Below are positions 33,169-43,668 of a DNA stretch of 64,000 bases, piece after piece. Made by a program: the position numbers and the translations under genes. Under the pieces are notes generated by a model that was given only the letters and a program-made list of their open reading frames with translations, was not told the origin of the DNA and searched no databases. The stretch covers positions 79,744 through 143,743 of the forward strand of contig NZ_VOBR01000024.1 of the NCBI RefSeq assembly GCF_007845675.1, given 5' to 3'. The first letter of the stretch is position 1, and each line of letters opens with the position of its first letter. The stretch comes from Lentzea tibetensis. GTDB lineage: Bacteria; Actinomycetota; Actinomycetes; Mycobacteriales; Pseudonocardiaceae.

Positions 33169-35621
33169 CCATCGCCCCTGACAAGACCACCGACAAGTCG
33201 ACCGAGATCGTCGTCCCCGAAGGGCACGTGAAGCTCGTCATCGACGGCCTCGAGGTCGTCGCGCCCAAGGGCGAGCTGCTGATCCGCACGGCGGAACGAC
33301 TCGGCATCGTCATCCCGCGGTTCTGCGACCACCCCCTCCTCGACCCGGCGGGCGCGTGCCGCCAGTGCCTCGTCGAGGTGGAGATGGGCGGCAGGCCCAT
33401 GCCGAAGCCGCAGGCGTCCTGCACGATGACCGTCGCCGACGGCATGGTCGTCAAGACGCAGCTGACCTCGCCGGTCGCGGACAAGGCGCAGGCGGGTGTG
33501 ATGGAGCTGCTGCTCATCAACCACCCGCTGGACTGCCCGATCTGCGACAAGGGCGGCGAGTGCCCGCTGCAGAACCAGGCGCTCGCGCACGGCCGCTCGG
33601 ACTCGCGGTTCCACGAGCACAAGCGGACGTTCCCGAAGCCGATCAGCATCTCCACGCAGGTGCTGCTCGACCGCGAGCGCTGCGTGCTCTGCCAGCGCTG
33701 CACCCGGTTCTCCGCGCAGATCGCCGGTGACCCGTTCATCGAGCTGCTCGAGCGCGGCTCGCAGCAGCAGATCGGTGTGGCGAAGGACAAGCCGTTCCAG
33801 TCCTACTTCTCCGGCAACACCATCCAGATCTGCCCGGTGGGCGCTCTGACGAGTGCCGCGTACCGGTTCCGCGCCCGCCCGTTCGACCTGGTGTCGACGC
33901 CGAGCGTCTGCGAGCAGTGCTCGTCGGGCTGTGCCGAGCGCACGGACTGGCGGCGCGGCAAGGTGCAGCGCAAGCTCGCGGGCGACGACCCCGAGGTCAA
34001 CGAGGAGTGGATCTGCGACAAGGGCCGCTTCGCGTTCCGCTACGCCACCGCCGACGACCGCTTCACGCGGCCGATGGTGCGCGACGCGGAGAGCGGCGAG
34101 CTGCGCGAGTCGTCGTGGACCGAGGCACTGCAGATCGCGGCGGCCGGTCTCGCGGAGACGCGGGACGCGAACGGCGTCGGCGTGCTCACCGGCGGCAGGC
34201 TGACCGTCGAGGACGCCTACGCGTACTCGAAGTTCGCCCGGATCGCACTGCGCACCAACGACATCGACTTCCGCGCCCGCCCGCACTCCGCGGAGGAGCT
34301 GGACTTCCTGACCAGCTCGGTCGTCGGCACCAACCCGGACAACGGCGTGACGTTCAAGGGCATCGAGGCCGCACCGGCCGCGCTGCTCGTCGCGTTCGAG
34401 CCCGAGGAGGAGGCGCCGATCGTCTTCCTGCGGCTGCGCAAGGCGGCCCGCAACAAGAAGACGAAGGTCTTCCACCTCGGCCAGTTCACCACCCCCGCGG
34501 TGGAGAAGACGTTCGGCACGCTCCTCGCGTGCGTGCCCGGTGGCGAGGCCGCCGCGCTGCACGGCCTGCCGGAGCACGCCTCCGACGTCGTCGACGAGCT
34601 GTCGAAGCCCGGCGCGGTGATCCTCGTCGGCGAGCGCGCCGCCGAGATCCCCGGCGCCTTCACGGCCGTCGTGAAGCTCGCCGAGCGCACCGGCGCCAAG
34701 GTCGCCTGGATCCCGCGTCGCGCGGGTGAACGGGGTGCGCTCGCGGTCGGCGCGACGCCGAACCTGCTGCCCGGTGGCCGGCTCGTCACCGACGCGGCCG
34801 CCCGCACCGAGGTCGAGCGGACCTGGGGTGTCGAGGAGGGCGTGATCTCGGCCAAGCCGGGGCGCGACACCACCGGCATCCTCACCGCGCTCGTCGCCGG
34901 CGAGCTGGACGGCCTCGTGGTCGGCGGCGTCGACCCGTTCGACCTGCCGGACCCGGAGCTGGCCGAGAAGGCGCTGAGCAAGGCGTCCTTCATCGTCAGC
35001 CTGGAGCTGCGGCCGAGCGCGGTCACCGCGCACGCGAACGTCGTGCTCCCGATCGCCCCCGCGGTCGAGAAGTCCGGCAGCTACCTCAACTGGGAAGGCC
35101 GCCACCGCGTCTTCGGCACCACGCTCGAAGGCACCGGCGCGCTGCCGGACTGCCGCGTGCTCGACACCCTCGCGGTGGAGATGGACGCGGACCTGTTCAC
35201 GCAGACCCCGGCCGCGTCCGCGGCAGACCTCGCCCGCCTCGGCGACAACGTCAGCGCGGCCGCCGCGCCGAACGTGCCCGCCCCGCTGCTGTCCCCGCCC
35301 AAGGCGGGACAGGCGGTGCTGGCGACCTGGCGCCGGCTGATCGACAACGGGTCGCTGCAGGACGGCGAGCCGCACCTGGCTGGCACCGCCCGCCCGGTCG
35401 TGGCGAAGGTGTCTGAGGCGACCGCCGGGCACCTCGGCATCGAGCTGGGCGGCGAGATCACGGTCTCCACGGCACGCGGGTCCGTGACGCTGCCGGTCGA
35501 GGCGGACGACCTGCCGGACGGCGTCGTCTGGGTGCCGGCCAACTCCGGTGACGTCACGGTGCGACGCAACCTCGCGGCCGGTCACGGCTCCGTGGTCTCC
35601 GTCAGTGGAGGGAAGGCATGA
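33165..35621 (+). CDS. nuoG: NADH-quinone oxidoreductase subunit G
   Basis: The predicted protein has 818 residues. The N-terminal [2Fe-2S] domain ([21 protein letters not shown]) is followed by the His-Cys cluster region ([22 protein letters not shown]), a 4Fe-4S domain ([28 protein letters not shown]) and a molybdopterin-oxidoreductase-like domain. That domain includes [22 protein letters not shown], the Cys set for the extra N7-type cluster. ATG 33165 has AGGAG 8 bases upstream and overlaps the nuoF stop. Confidence 0.96.
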   Translation: MTIAPDKTTDKSTEIVVPEGHVKLVIDGLEVVAPKGELLIRTAERLGIVIPRFCDHPLLDPAGACRQCLVEVEMGGRPMPKPQASCTMTVADGMVVKTQLTSPVADKAQAGVMELLLINHPLDCPICDKGGECPLQNQALAHGRSDSRFHEHKRTFPKPISISTQVLLDRERCVLCQRCTRFSAQIAGDPFIELLERGSQQQIGVAKDKPFQSYFSGNTIQICPVGALTSAAYRFRARPFDLVSTPSVCEQCSSGCAERTDWRRGKVQRKLAGDDPEVNEEWICDKGRFAFRYATADDRFTRPMVRDAESGELRESSWTEALQIAAAGLAETRDANGVGVLTGGRLTVEDAYAYSKFARIALRTNDIDFRARPHSAEELDFLTSSVVGTNPDNGVTFKGIEAAPAALLVAFEPEEEAPIVFLRLRKAARNKKTKVFHLGQFTTPAVEKTFGTLLACVPGGEAAALHGLPEHASDVVDELSKPGAVILVGERAAEIPGAFTAVVKLAERTGAKVAWIPRRAGERGALAVGATPNLLPGGRLVTDAAARTEVERTWGVEEGVISAKPGRDTTGILTALVAGELDGLVVGGVDPFDLPDPELAEKALSKASFIVSLELRPSAVTAHANVVLPIAPAVEKSGSYLNWEGRHRVFGTTLEGTGALPDCRVLDTLAVEMDADLFTQTPAASAADLARLGDNVSAAAAPNVPAPLLSPPKAGQAVLATWRRLIDNGSLQDGEPHLAGTARPVVAKVSEATAGHLGIELGGEITVSTARGSVTLPVEADDLPDGVVWVPANSGDVTVRRNLAAGHGSVVSVSGGKA

Positions 35622-36919
35622 CCACCCAGGAACTCCTCGCTGACGACCCGATCTGGCTCATCCTGATCAAGGTCGTCGGGATCTTCGCCTTCCTCGTCGT
35701 CATGACCCTGTTCATGATCAACTGGGAGCGCAAGGTCGTCGCGCGCATGCAGCACCGGCCCGGCCCGAACCGGGTCGGCCCGAACGGCTGGCTCCAGTCG
35801 CTCGCGGACGGTCTGAAGCTCGCGTTCAAGGAGGACATCCGCCCGGTCCTCGCGGACAAGTGGGTGTTCTTCCTCGCCCCGGTGATCTCCTGCATCCCCG
35901 CGTTCCTCGCGTTCTCGGTGATCCCGCTCGGCGGCGAGGTCACCATGTTCGGCGAGAAGACCGCGCTGCAGCTGGTCGACCTCCCGGTCGGCGTGCTGGT
36001 CGTGCTCGCCTGCTCCTCGCTCGGCGTCTACGGCATCGTGCTGTCGGGCTGGGCGTCCGGCTCGCCGTACCCGCTGCTCGGCGCGCTGCGCTCGGCGGCG
36101 CAGGTGATCTCGTACGAGATCGCGATGGGTCTGTCGATCGTCGCGGTCGTCATGTACTCGCACTCGCTGTCCACCGCCGAGATCGTGAAGGCGCAGGAGT
36201 CCGGCTGGTTCGGCTGGCTGCTGTTCCCGAGCTTCCTGATCTACGTGATCTCGATGGTCGGCGAGACGAACCGCGCGCCGTTCGACCTCCCCGAGGCCGA
36301 GTCCGAGTTGGTCGGTGGTTTCCACACCGAGTACAGCTCGCTCAAGTTCGCGCTGTTCTTCCTCGCCGAGTACGTGAACATGGTGACGGTCTCCGCGCTC
36401 GCCACGACGCTGTTCCTCGGCGGCTGGCGCGCACCGTGGCCGCTGTCCGCGATCGGCGACGGCATGCTGAACACCGGCTGGTGGCCGCTCCTCTGGTTCG
36501 TCGGGAAGACGCTGTTCTTCCTGTTCATCTTCATCTGGCTGCGCGGCACGCTGCCCCGCCTGCGCTACGACCAGTTCATGCGCCTCGGCTGGAAGGTGCT
36601 CGTCCCGGCCAGCCTCATCTGGATCGTGCTCGTCGCCACCGTTCGCGCGTGGAAGACCGAGGGCGGTTTCACGACCCAGCAGCTGCTGATCGTGTTCGGC
36701 GTGGTGGTCGGCATCCTGCTGCTCGTCTCGGTGCTGCTGCCGGACAAGAAGCCGGTCGACCAGAACGCGGTCCCGCTCGCGGGCTGGGGCTACCCGGTGC
36801 CGCCGCTGGATCTCAAGGTCCCGAAGGCCGGCCCGAAGAAGTCGGTCAAGGCGGCCAAGCTGCCCAAGGAAAAGGCTGCGGTAACCAGTGGGAAGGAGGC
36901 CGGCGATGGGAATGCTTGA
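35618..36919 (+). CDS. nuoH: NADH-quinone oxidoreductase subunit H
   Basis: The predicted protein has 433 residues and about eight transmembrane helices. It forms the quinone-access channel in the membrane. Typical are [39 protein letters not shown] and [40 protein letters not shown] Lys/Pro-rich C-terminal tail of about 60 residues is present. It overlaps both neighbours. Confidence 0.96.
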   Translation: MTTQELLADDPIWLILIKVVGIFAFLVVMTLFMINWERKVVARMQHRPGPNRVGPNGWLQSLADGLKLAFKEDIRPVLADKWVFFLAPVISCIPAFLAFSVIPLGGEVTMFGEKTALQLVDLPVGVLVVLACSSLGVYGIVLSGWASGSPYPLLGALRSAAQVISYEIAMGLSIVAVVMYSHSLSTAEIVKAQESGWFGWLLFPSFLIYVISMVGETNRAPFDLPEAESELVGGFHTEYSSLKFALFFLAEYVNMVTVSALATTLFLGGWRAPWPLSAIGDGMLNTGWWPLLWFVGKTLFFLFIFIWLRGTLPRLRYDQFMRLGWKVLVPASLIWIVLVATVRAWKTEGGFTTQQLLIVFGVVVGILLLVSVLLPDKKPVDQNAVPLAGWGYPVPPLDLKVPKAGPKKSVKAAKLPKEKAAVTSGKEAGDGNA

Positions 36920-37427
36920 TCCCGTCAAGGGCTTCGGAGTCACCTTCGCGACGATGTTCAAGAAGGTGGTGACCGAGGAGTACCCCGAGGTCAAGAAGGT
37001 CACCGCGCCGCGGTTCCACGGACGGCACCAGCTGAACCGGCACCCGGACGGCCTGGAGAAGTGCGTCGGCTGCGAGCTGTGCGCGTGGGCCTGCCCCGCG
37101 GACGCGATCTTCGTCGAGGGTGGCGACAACACCGAGGAAGAGCGCTACTCGCCCGGTGAGCGCTACGGCGCCGACTACCAGATCAACTACCTGCGGTGCA
37201 TCGGCTGCGGCCTGTGCATCGAGGCGTGCCCGACCCGCTCGCTCACCATGACGAACGAGTTCGAGCTCGCCGACGACAACCGCCAGGACCTCATCTTCAC
37301 CAAGGAGGACCTGCTCGCTCCGCTGCTGCCCGGCATGGAGCAGCCGCCGCACCCCATGCGGCTCGGCGACAACGAGCAGGACTACTACGTCAACGGTCCT
37401 GAGCTGGCCAAGGAGGCGCAGAAGTGA
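36906..37427 (+). CDS. nuoI: NADH-quinone oxidoreductase subunit I
   Basis: The predicted protein has 173 residues. It is a ferredoxin-like subunit with two [4Fe-4S] motifs, [16 protein letters not shown] and [16 protein letters not shown], carrying clusters N6a and N6b. ATG 36906 is selected because AAGGAGG lies six bases before it. It overlaps the end of nuoH by 14 bases. Confidence 0.96.
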   Translation: MGMLDPVKGFGVTFATMFKKVVTEEYPEVKKVTAPRFHGRHQLNRHPDGLEKCVGCELCAWACPADAIFVEGGDNTEEERYSPGERYGADYQINYLRCIGCGLCIEACPTRSLTMTNEFELADDNRQDLIFTKEDLLAPLLPGMEQPPHPMRLGDNEQDYYVNGPELAKEAQK

Positions 37428-38281
37428 GCGCCGTCCTCAGCACGCTCCTGGCGCTGCAGCCCGACCCGGCCACCGCCGAGCGCGTCCCGGACGTGGTGAC
37501 GACCGGTGAGGCCATCGCGTTCTGGGTGCTCGGCCCGCTGGCTCTCGCCGGTGCGCTCGGCATGCTGTTCGCGAAGAACGCCGTGCACTCCGCGCTGTGG
37601 CTGGTGCTCACGATGCTCAGCCTCGGTGTGCTGTACATGGTCCAGCAGGCGCCGTTCCTCGGCTTCGTGCAGATCATCGTCTACACCGGCGCGATCATGA
37701 TGCTGTTCCTGTTCGTACTGATGATGGTCGGCAGGGACAGCTCGGACTCGGTCGTCGAGGTCCTCAGAGGACAGCGGCTCGCCGCGGCGGTGCTCGGCGT
37801 CGGTTTCGCCGGCCTCGTCGTCGGCTCGCTGGCCCGCGCGCTCACCGAGGTGCAGCCGGTCGGCCTGGTCGAGCAGAACACGGTCAACGGCGGCAACGTG
37901 GCCAACATCGGCGCGTCGCTGTTCACCGACTGGCTGTTCCCGTTCGAGCTCACGTCGGCGCTGCTGATCACGGCCGCGATCGGCGCGATGATCCTCGCGT
38001 TCTCCGACCGCCACGGGAAGGCGGGCAAGAAGACGCAGAAGCAGCTCGTCGAGGAGCGGTTCAAGACCACCCGCGTCGGCTCGCTGCCCGGTCCCGGTGT
38101 CTTCGCCACCGCGAACTCGGTGGCGACGCCCGCACTGCTGCCCGACGGTTCCGTCGCACCGGAGTCGTTGTCCGAGCTCATCGAGGCCACGGCCAAGGAG
38201 ACGCTGGACGACGACGTCGCCGAGGTCGCGGGCACCGGGCACGAGGCTGACGCGCACGCGCTCAAGGGAGGCGAGTCGTGA
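37424..38281 (+). CDS. nuoJ: NADH-quinone oxidoreductase subunit J
   Basis: The predicted protein has 285 residues with five transmembrane segments. The conserved segment is [53 protein letters not shown]-terminal extension of about 90 residues, rich in acidic and small residues, is longer than in proteobacteria. The start GTG 37424 overlaps the nuoI stop. Confidence 0.94.
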   Translation: MSAVLSTLLALQPDPATAERVPDVVTTGEAIAFWVLGPLALAGALGMLFAKNAVHSALWLVLTMLSLGVLYMVQQAPFLGFVQIIVYTGAIMMLFLFVLMMVGRDSSDSVVEVLRGQRLAAAVLGVGFAGLVVGSLARALTEVQPVGLVEQNTVNGGNVANIGASLFTDWLFPFELTSALLITAAIGAMILAFSDRHGKAGKKTQKQLVEERFKTTRVGSLPGPGVFATANSVATPALLPDGSVAPESLSELIEATAKETLDDDVAEVAGTGHEADAHALKGGES

Positions 38282-38577
38282 CCCCCACCTACTACCTCCT
38301 GTTGTCCGCGCTGCTGTTCAGCATCGGCGCGGTCGGAGTGCTGGTGCGCCGCAACGCCATCGTGGTGTTCATGTGCGTCGAGCTGATGCTCAACGCGGTG
38401 AACCTGAGCCTGGTGACGTTCGCGCGGATCAACGGCTCCCTCAACGGGCAGGTGATGGCCTTCTTCGTGATGGTCGTCGCCGCCGCCGAGGTCGTCGTCG
38501 GCCTCGCGATCATCATGTCGATCTTCCGGACGCGTCGCTCGGCCTCGGTCGACGACTCGAACCTGCTGAAGTACTGA
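38278..38577 (+). CDS. nuoK: NADH-quinone oxidoreductase subunit K
   Basis: The predicted protein has 99 residues and three transmembrane helices, the standard NuoK size. Conserved acidic residues in the membrane are visible in [18 protein letters not shown] and [19 protein letters not shown]. The start is GTG 38278, overlapping nuoJ. Confidence 0.95.
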   Translation: MTPTYYLLLSALLFSIGAVGVLVRRNAIVVFMCVELMLNAVNLSLVTFARINGSLNGQVMAFFVMVVAAAEVVVGLAIIMSIFRTRRSASVDDSNLLKY

Positions 38578-38587
38578 GAGGTCACCG

Positions 38588-40519
38588 GTGACGGAACCTG
38601 TTGTCGCCAGCGGGATCGGCAGTCTCGCCTGGTTGCTGCTGGCGCTGCCCGCGTTCGGCGCGGCTGTGCTGCTGATCGGTGGCAAGCGCACGGACAAGTG
38701 GGGACACCTGCTCGGCTGCGCCACGATCATCGGCGCGTTCGTCTACGGCGCGGCGCTGTTCTTCTCCACCCTCGGTCAGACGGGGGAGCGGACCAGCGAG
38801 CTGAAGCTGTTCACGTGGATCGACGTGAACGCGCTGACCGTGGACTTCGCGCTGCGGCTCGACCCGCTGTCGCTGACGTTCGTGCTGCTGATCACCGGTG
38901 TGGGCTCGCTGATCCACATTTACTCGATCGGCTACATGGCGCACGAGGAAGGCCGCCGGAAGTTCTTCGGCTACCTGAACCTCTTCGTCGCGGCCATGCT
39001 GCTCCTGGTGCTGGGCAACGGTTTCGTGACCCTGTACTTCGGCTGGGAGGGCGTCGGTCTCGCCTCGTACCTGCTGATCGGCTGGTACCAGCACAAGCCG
39101 GAAGCCGCGTCCGCGGCCAAGAAGGCGTTCCTCATGAACCGCGTCGGCGACCTCGGTCTGGCGATCGCGATCTTCATGATGTTCAACCAGCTCGGGACCA
39201 CGCAGTACACCGAGGTCTTCAGCCGGGTCGGCGAGTTCTCCTCGGGTGAGATCCTCGCGATCACGTTGCTGCTGCTCCTCGGTGCCTGCGGCAAGTCCGG
39301 TCAGTTCCCGCTCCAGGCGTGGTTGCCGGACGCCATGGCCGGTCCGACCCCGGTGTCCGCGCTCATCCACGCGGCAACGATGGTCACCGCGGGCGTGTAC
39401 CTGATCGCCCGGTCCAACCCGATCTACAACCTCAGCGAGTCCGGCCGGCTGGTCGTCATGATCATCGGTGCGGTCACGCTGCTGATCGGCTGCATCATCG
39501 GTTGCGCCTACGACGACTTCAAGAAGGTCCTCGCGTACTCGACGGTCAGCCAGATCGGCTACATGATCCTGGCGGTCGGGCTCGGCCCGGTCGGCTACGC
39601 GCTGGGCATCATGCACCTGCTGACGCACGGCTTCTTCAAGGCCGGGCTGTTCCTCGGTGCCGGCTCGGTCATGCACGGCATGAACGACGAGGGCGACATC
39701 CGCCGCATGGGCGGTCTCGCCAAGCACCTCCCGATCACGTTCGTCACCTGGACGCTCGGGTACCTGGCGCTGATCGGCTTCCCGTTCCTGTCCGGCTACT
39801 TCTCGAAGGACGCGATCATCGCCGCGGCCTTCTCGGCGCACGGCTGGCAGGGCTACGTGTTCGGCGGCGTGGCGCTGCTCGGCGCCGGGCTCACCGCGTT
39901 CTACATGACGCGCCTGCTGATCCTCGTCTTCCTCGGCAAGCCGCGGTGGAAGGACCTGAAGTCCGAGGACGGTCGCGAGTACCACCCGCACGAGTCGCCG
40001 GTGTCGATGACGGCGCCGATGATCGTGCTGGCGATCGGCTCCGTCGGCGCCGGTTGGTGGTTCGCCACCGACAACCGGCTCGCGGAGTGGCTCGCACCTA
40101 CGCTCGGCGAGCTGCGGGAGGAGCACGGCCTGCTGTCGCACGGCACGGTCGGGATCCTGACCGTCGCCATCTCGTTCGTCGGCGCCGGGCTCGCGTTCGT
40201 CCTCTTCGGACGCGGCACCCAGCCGGTCGAACGCCCGCTCCGGGTCTCCTTCCCGGTCCGCGCCGCCCGTGCCGACCTGTACGGCAACGCACTGAACGAG
40301 ACGCTCTTCGCGCGGCCGGGCACCTGGCTCACCCGCGCGCTGGTGTTCATCGACATGAAGGGCGTCGACGGTCTGGTGAACGGGACCGCGGCGCTGCTCG
40401 GCGGTAGCTCCGGCCGGTTGCGCAGGCTGCAGACCGGGTTCGTCCGCTCCTACGCACTGTCCATGCTCCTGGGCACGTTCTTCGTGCTCGGAGCGCTCCT
40501 GGTGGTGAGGTACTCGTGA
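38588..40519 (+). CDS. nuoL: NADH-quinone oxidoreductase subunit L
   Basis: The predicted protein has 643 residues. It is an antiporter-like proton-pumping subunit with about 16 transmembrane helices. Landmarks are YFGWEGVGLASYLLIGWY, KSGQFPLQAWLPDAMAGPTPVSALIHAATMVTAGVYL and KKVLAYSTVSQIGYMILAVG. GTG 38588 is the start, ten bases after nuoK. Confidence 0.96.
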   Translation: MTEPVVASGIGSLAWLLLALPAFGAAVLLIGGKRTDKWGHLLGCATIIGAFVYGAALFFSTLGQTGERTSELKLFTWIDVNALTVDFALRLDPLSLTFVLLITGVGSLIHIYSIGYMAHEEGRRKFFGYLNLFVAAMLLLVLGNGFVTLYFGWEGVGLASYLLIGWYQHKPEAASAAKKAFLMNRVGDLGLAIAIFMMFNQLGTTQYTEVFSRVGEFSSGEILAITLLLLLGACGKSGQFPLQAWLPDAMAGPTPVSALIHAATMVTAGVYLIARSNPIYNLSESGRLVVMIIGAVTLLIGCIIGCAYDDFKKVLAYSTVSQIGYMILAVGLGPVGYALGIMHLLTHGFFKAGLFLGAGSVMHGMNDEGDIRRMGGLAKHLPITFVTWTLGYLALIGFPFLSGYFSKDAIIAAAFSAHGWQGYVFGGVALLGAGLTAFYMTRLLILVFLGKPRWKDLKSEDGREYHPHESPVSMTAPMIVLAIGSVGAGWWFATDNRLAEWLAPTLGELREEHGLLSHGTVGILTVAISFVGAGLAFVLFGRGTQPVERPLRVSFPVRAARADLYGNALNETLFARPGTWLTRALVFIDMKGVDGLVNGTAALLGGSSGRLRRLQTGFVRSYALSMLLGTFFVLGALLVVRYS

Positions 40520-42078
40520 GCTGGGTCTTGATCGCACTGCTCGTGCTGCCGCTCGTCGGCGCACTCGTGGTGTCGTTGCCCTTCCTGCGTCGTGACGACG
40601 CGAAGGCGAAGCTCGTCGCACTGGCGTTCTCGGTCGCCGAGCTGCTGCTCGCGGTCGTGCTGTGGATCACCTACGAGCCGGGCGGTCCCCGCCTCCAGCT
40701 GACGAGCTCGGTCGACTGGATCGCGGGCTTCGGCGTGCACCTGTCGTTCGGCGTCGACGGCATCGCGCTCGTGATGATCGCGGTCATCGCGGTGCTGATC
40801 CCGCTGGTGATCGGCGCCGGCTGGGCGGAGAAGCTGCCGTCCGGCCGCAGTGCCGGTGGCTACCTCGGGCTGATCCTGTTGCAGGAGGCCATCACCGTCG
40901 CGGTGTTCGCGGCGACCGACGTCTTCCTGTTCTACGTCCTCTTCGAGGTCATGCTCATCCCGATGTACTTCCTGATCGGCGGCTACGGCGGCGCGCGCAG
41001 GCAGTACGCGGCGGTGAAGTTCTTCCTGTACTCGTTCCTCGGCGGCCTGATCATGCTGGCGTCGGCGATCGGGTGCTACGTGCTCGCGCAGGACAAGATC
41101 GGCAAGGGCACGTTCGACTGGGCGACCCTTGTGACCGTGGTCCGCGAGGCGGACACCTCCACGCAGATCTGGCTGTTCCTCGGCTTCTTCCTCGCGTTCG
41201 CGATCAAGGCGCCGCTCGTGCCGTTCCACACCTGGCTGCCCGACGCGGCCGCCGAGGCGCCCATCGGCGTCACGGTCATCGTCGTCGGCATCCTGGACAA
41301 GGTCGGCACGTTCGGCATGCTGCGCTACAACCTGCCGATGTTCCCGGAGGCCTCGAAGGCGCTCGCGCCGGTGGTGCTGGTCCTCGCGGTCGCCGGTGTC
41401 CTCTACGGATCGCTGCTCGCGACCGGGCAGCGGGACATGAAGCGGTTCCTGGCGTACGTGTCGATCGCGCACTTCGGCTTCATCGCGCTCGGCATCTTCT
41501 CGTTCACGTCGCAGGCCGGCGTGGGCTCCGTGTCGTACATGCTCAACCACAGCATCTCGACCGGCATGCTGATCCTGGTGATCGGCATGGTGATCGCGCG
41601 CGGCGGCTCGACGTCCATCGCGGACTACGGCGGCATGTCGAAGGTGGCGCCGCTGCTCGCCGGAATGCTGCTGCTGTCCGGCCTCACGACGTTGTCGCTG
41701 CCGGGCACCAACTCGTTCGTGAGCGAGTTCCTCGTGCTCATCGGCTCGTACCCGACGCAGCCGGTCTACACGATCCTGGCCACGCTGGGCATGGTGCTCG
41801 CCGCGCTGTACGTGCTGTGGCTCTACCAGCGGGTCATGACCGGCCCGCTGCGCGGTACGGCTCTGCTGTCCACCGGTGGACCCGGCGCGACGGTCGACCC
41901 GGAGAAGGCCCCCATCACGGATCTGAACAAGCGTGAGATCGCCGTGCTGGCGCCGCTCGTGGCGCTGGTGCTGCTGCTGGGTTTCTACCCGCAGCCGGTT
42001 CTGGACGTCGTCACCCCGTCCGTGGGGGCGACGTTGAGCGAGGTCGGCGTGACCGACCCGGTGCAGGAAGGCAAGTGA
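40516..42078 (+). CDS. nuoM: NADH-quinone oxidoreductase subunit M
   Basis: The predicted protein has 520 residues. It is a second antiporter-like subunit with about 14 transmembrane helices. Landmarks are FYVLFEVMLIPMYFLIGGYG, KAPLVPFHTWLPDAAAEAPIGVTVIVVGILDKVGTFG and DMKRFLAYVSIAHFGFIALG. The start GTG 40516 overlaps the nuoL stop. Confidence 0.96.
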   Translation: MSWVLIALLVLPLVGALVVSLPFLRRDDAKAKLVALAFSVAELLLAVVLWITYEPGGPRLQLTSSVDWIAGFGVHLSFGVDGIALVMIAVIAVLIPLVIGAGWAEKLPSGRSAGGYLGLILLQEAITVAVFAATDVFLFYVLFEVMLIPMYFLIGGYGGARRQYAAVKFFLYSFLGGLIMLASAIGCYVLAQDKIGKGTFDWATLVTVVREADTSTQIWLFLGFFLAFAIKAPLVPFHTWLPDAAAEAPIGVTVIVVGILDKVGTFGMLRYNLPMFPEASKALAPVVLVLAVAGVLYGSLLATGQRDMKRFLAYVSIAHFGFIALGIFSFTSQAGVGSVSYMLNHSISTGMLILVIGMVIARGGSTSIADYGGMSKVAPLLAGMLLLSGLTTLSLPGTNSFVSEFLVLIGSYPTQPVYTILATLGMVLAALYVLWLYQRVMTGPLRGTALLSTGGPGATVDPEKAPITDLNKREIAVLAPLVALVLLLGFYPQPVLDVVTPSVGATLSEVGVTDPVQEGK

Positions 42079-42079
42079 C

Positions 42080-43648
42080 GTGACTTCGTTCCTCGCCCAG
42101 GTGGAGAAGATCACTCCGCCGGAGATCGCGTACGGGCTGATCGCGCCCGTGCTGATCGTCCTCGGAGCGGCGTGCGTCAGCGTGCTGCTCGAGGCCTTCC
42201 TGCCCAAGCACCAGAGGTGGACCGCGCAGCTGCTGCTGTCGCTGCTCACGATCGTCGGTGCGGGCGGCTCGCTGATCGCGACCGCCGTCGGTGACGGTTT
42301 CCCGCCGCAGGGCCAGATCACGCTGGCGGGCACGATCGCGGTCGACAAGCCCGCGATCTTCCTGTGGGCCACGCTGCTCGTGCTGACGTTCGGCGCGATC
42401 CTGCTGATCGCGGACCGCTCGGTCGAGCCGGGCGGCGCGTTCGTCGCGCAGGCCGCGATCCGGCCGGGCACCGTGCAGGACCGCGCGCAGGTCGCGAAGA
42501 CCGGCATGCAGACCGAGGTGTTCCCGCTCACGCTGTTCGCGCTCAGCGGCATGATGGTCTTCGTCGCGGCGAACGACCTGCTGACGATGTTCATCGCGCT
42601 GGAAGTGCTGTCGCTGCCGCTCTACCTGATGTGCGGCCTCGCCCGCCGTCGCCGCCTGCTGTCGCAGGAGGCCGCGGTGAAGTACTTCCTGCTCGGCGCG
42701 TTCGCGTCGGCGTTCTTCCTGTACGGCCTCGCGCTGCTCTACGGCTACGCGGGCTCGGTCCGCCTGTCGGACATCGCGAACGCCACCGCGGGCACGAACC
42801 GCTCGGACACGCTGCTGTTCGCGGGCTTCGGCCTGCTGGTGGTGGGCCTGCTGTTCAAGGCGTCGGTCGGTCCGTTCCACGCGTGGACCCCGGACGTCTA
42901 CCAGGGCGCGCCGACCCCGATCACCGCGTTCATGGCCGCCTGCACCAAGGTCGCCGCGTTCGGCGGCATCCTGCGGGTGCTGACCGGCGCGTTCGCGGAC
43001 ACCCAGTGGGAGTGGCGCGGCGTCCTGTGGGCCGTCGCCGTCGTGTCGATGGTCATCGGCGCTGTGCTCGGTCTCACGCAGACCGACGTGAAGCGCATGG
43101 TCGCGTACTCGTCGGTGGCACACGCGGGCTTCCTGCTGATCGGGTCGATCGCGCTGTCGCCGTCCGGTCTCAGCGGCACGATGTTCTACCTGGTGGCCTA
43201 CGGCTTCACCACGATCGCGGTGTTCGGCGTGATCAGCCTGGTCCGCAACGCCGACGGCGAGGCGACGCACCTGTCCCAGTGGGCGGGGCTCGCGAAGCGG
43301 TCGCCCGTCGTGGCCGGGGTGTTCACGTTCCTGTTGCTCGCACTGGCCGGTATCCCGCTGACCAGCGGGTTCATCGGCAAGTTCGTGGTGTTCACGGCCG
43401 CGATCGACGCGGGTCTCACGCCGCTGGTGGTGATCGCTCTCGTGGCCTCGGCCGTGGCGGCGTTCTTCTACCTGCGGGTGATCGTGCTGATGTACTTCAG
43501 CGAGCCCGCGCCGGACGGCCCGACGGTCACCGTGCCCGGAGCGTTCACGACGATCGCGATCACGCTGGGTGCCGCGGTCACGCTGGCGCTCGGTCTGTGG
43601 CCCGACTTCGTACTCGATTGGGCGGGTGCTGGCGCGTTCATCTTCTAG
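42080..43648 (+). CDS. nuoN: NADH-quinone oxidoreductase subunit N
   Basis: The predicted protein has 522 residues. It is the third antiporter-like subunit. Landmarks are FIALEVLSLPLYLMCGLARRR, KASVGPFHAWTPDVYQGAPTPITAFMAACTKVAAFGGILR and DVKRMVAYSSVAHAGFLLIG. GTG 42080 follows nuoM by one base. It is the last nuo gene; the polyprenyl synthase gene follows 20 bases later without a visible terminator. Confidence 0.96.
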   Translation: MTSFLAQVEKITPPEIAYGLIAPVLIVLGAACVSVLLEAFLPKHQRWTAQLLLSLLTIVGAGGSLIATAVGDGFPPQGQITLAGTIAVDKPAIFLWATLLVLTFGAILLIADRSVEPGGAFVAQAAIRPGTVQDRAQVAKTGMQTEVFPLTLFALSGMMVFVAANDLLTMFIALEVLSLPLYLMCGLARRRRLLSQEAAVKYFLLGAFASAFFLYGLALLYGYAGSVRLSDIANATAGTNRSDTLLFAGFGLLVVGLLFKASVGPFHAWTPDVYQGAPTPITAFMAACTKVAAFGGILRVLTGAFADTQWEWRGVLWAVAVVSMVIGAVLGLTQTDVKRMVAYSSVAHAGFLLIGSIALSPSGLSGTMFYLVAYGFTTIAVFGVISLVRNADGEATHLSQWAGLAKRSPVVAGVFTFLLLALAGIPLTSGFIGKFVVFTAAIDAGLTPLVVIALVASAVAAFFYLRVIVLMYFSEPAPDGPTVTVPGAFTTIAITLGAAVTLALGLWPDFVLDWAGAGAFIF

Positions 43649-43668
43649 GTGTACGTAGGCTTCAGGGT

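Noticed and set aside
32898-35585. Very long minus-strand open frame opposite nuoG
   Set aside because: It is a GC-skew shadow of nuoG with His/Arg/Gly-rich low-complexity translation and no domain, while the plus strand encodes an unmistakable complex I subunit.
38582-42594. Long minus-strand open frames opposite nuoL and nuoM
   Set aside because: The translations are rich in Arg, Asp, Gln and His without motifs; the opposite strand encodes conserved antiporter-like subunits.
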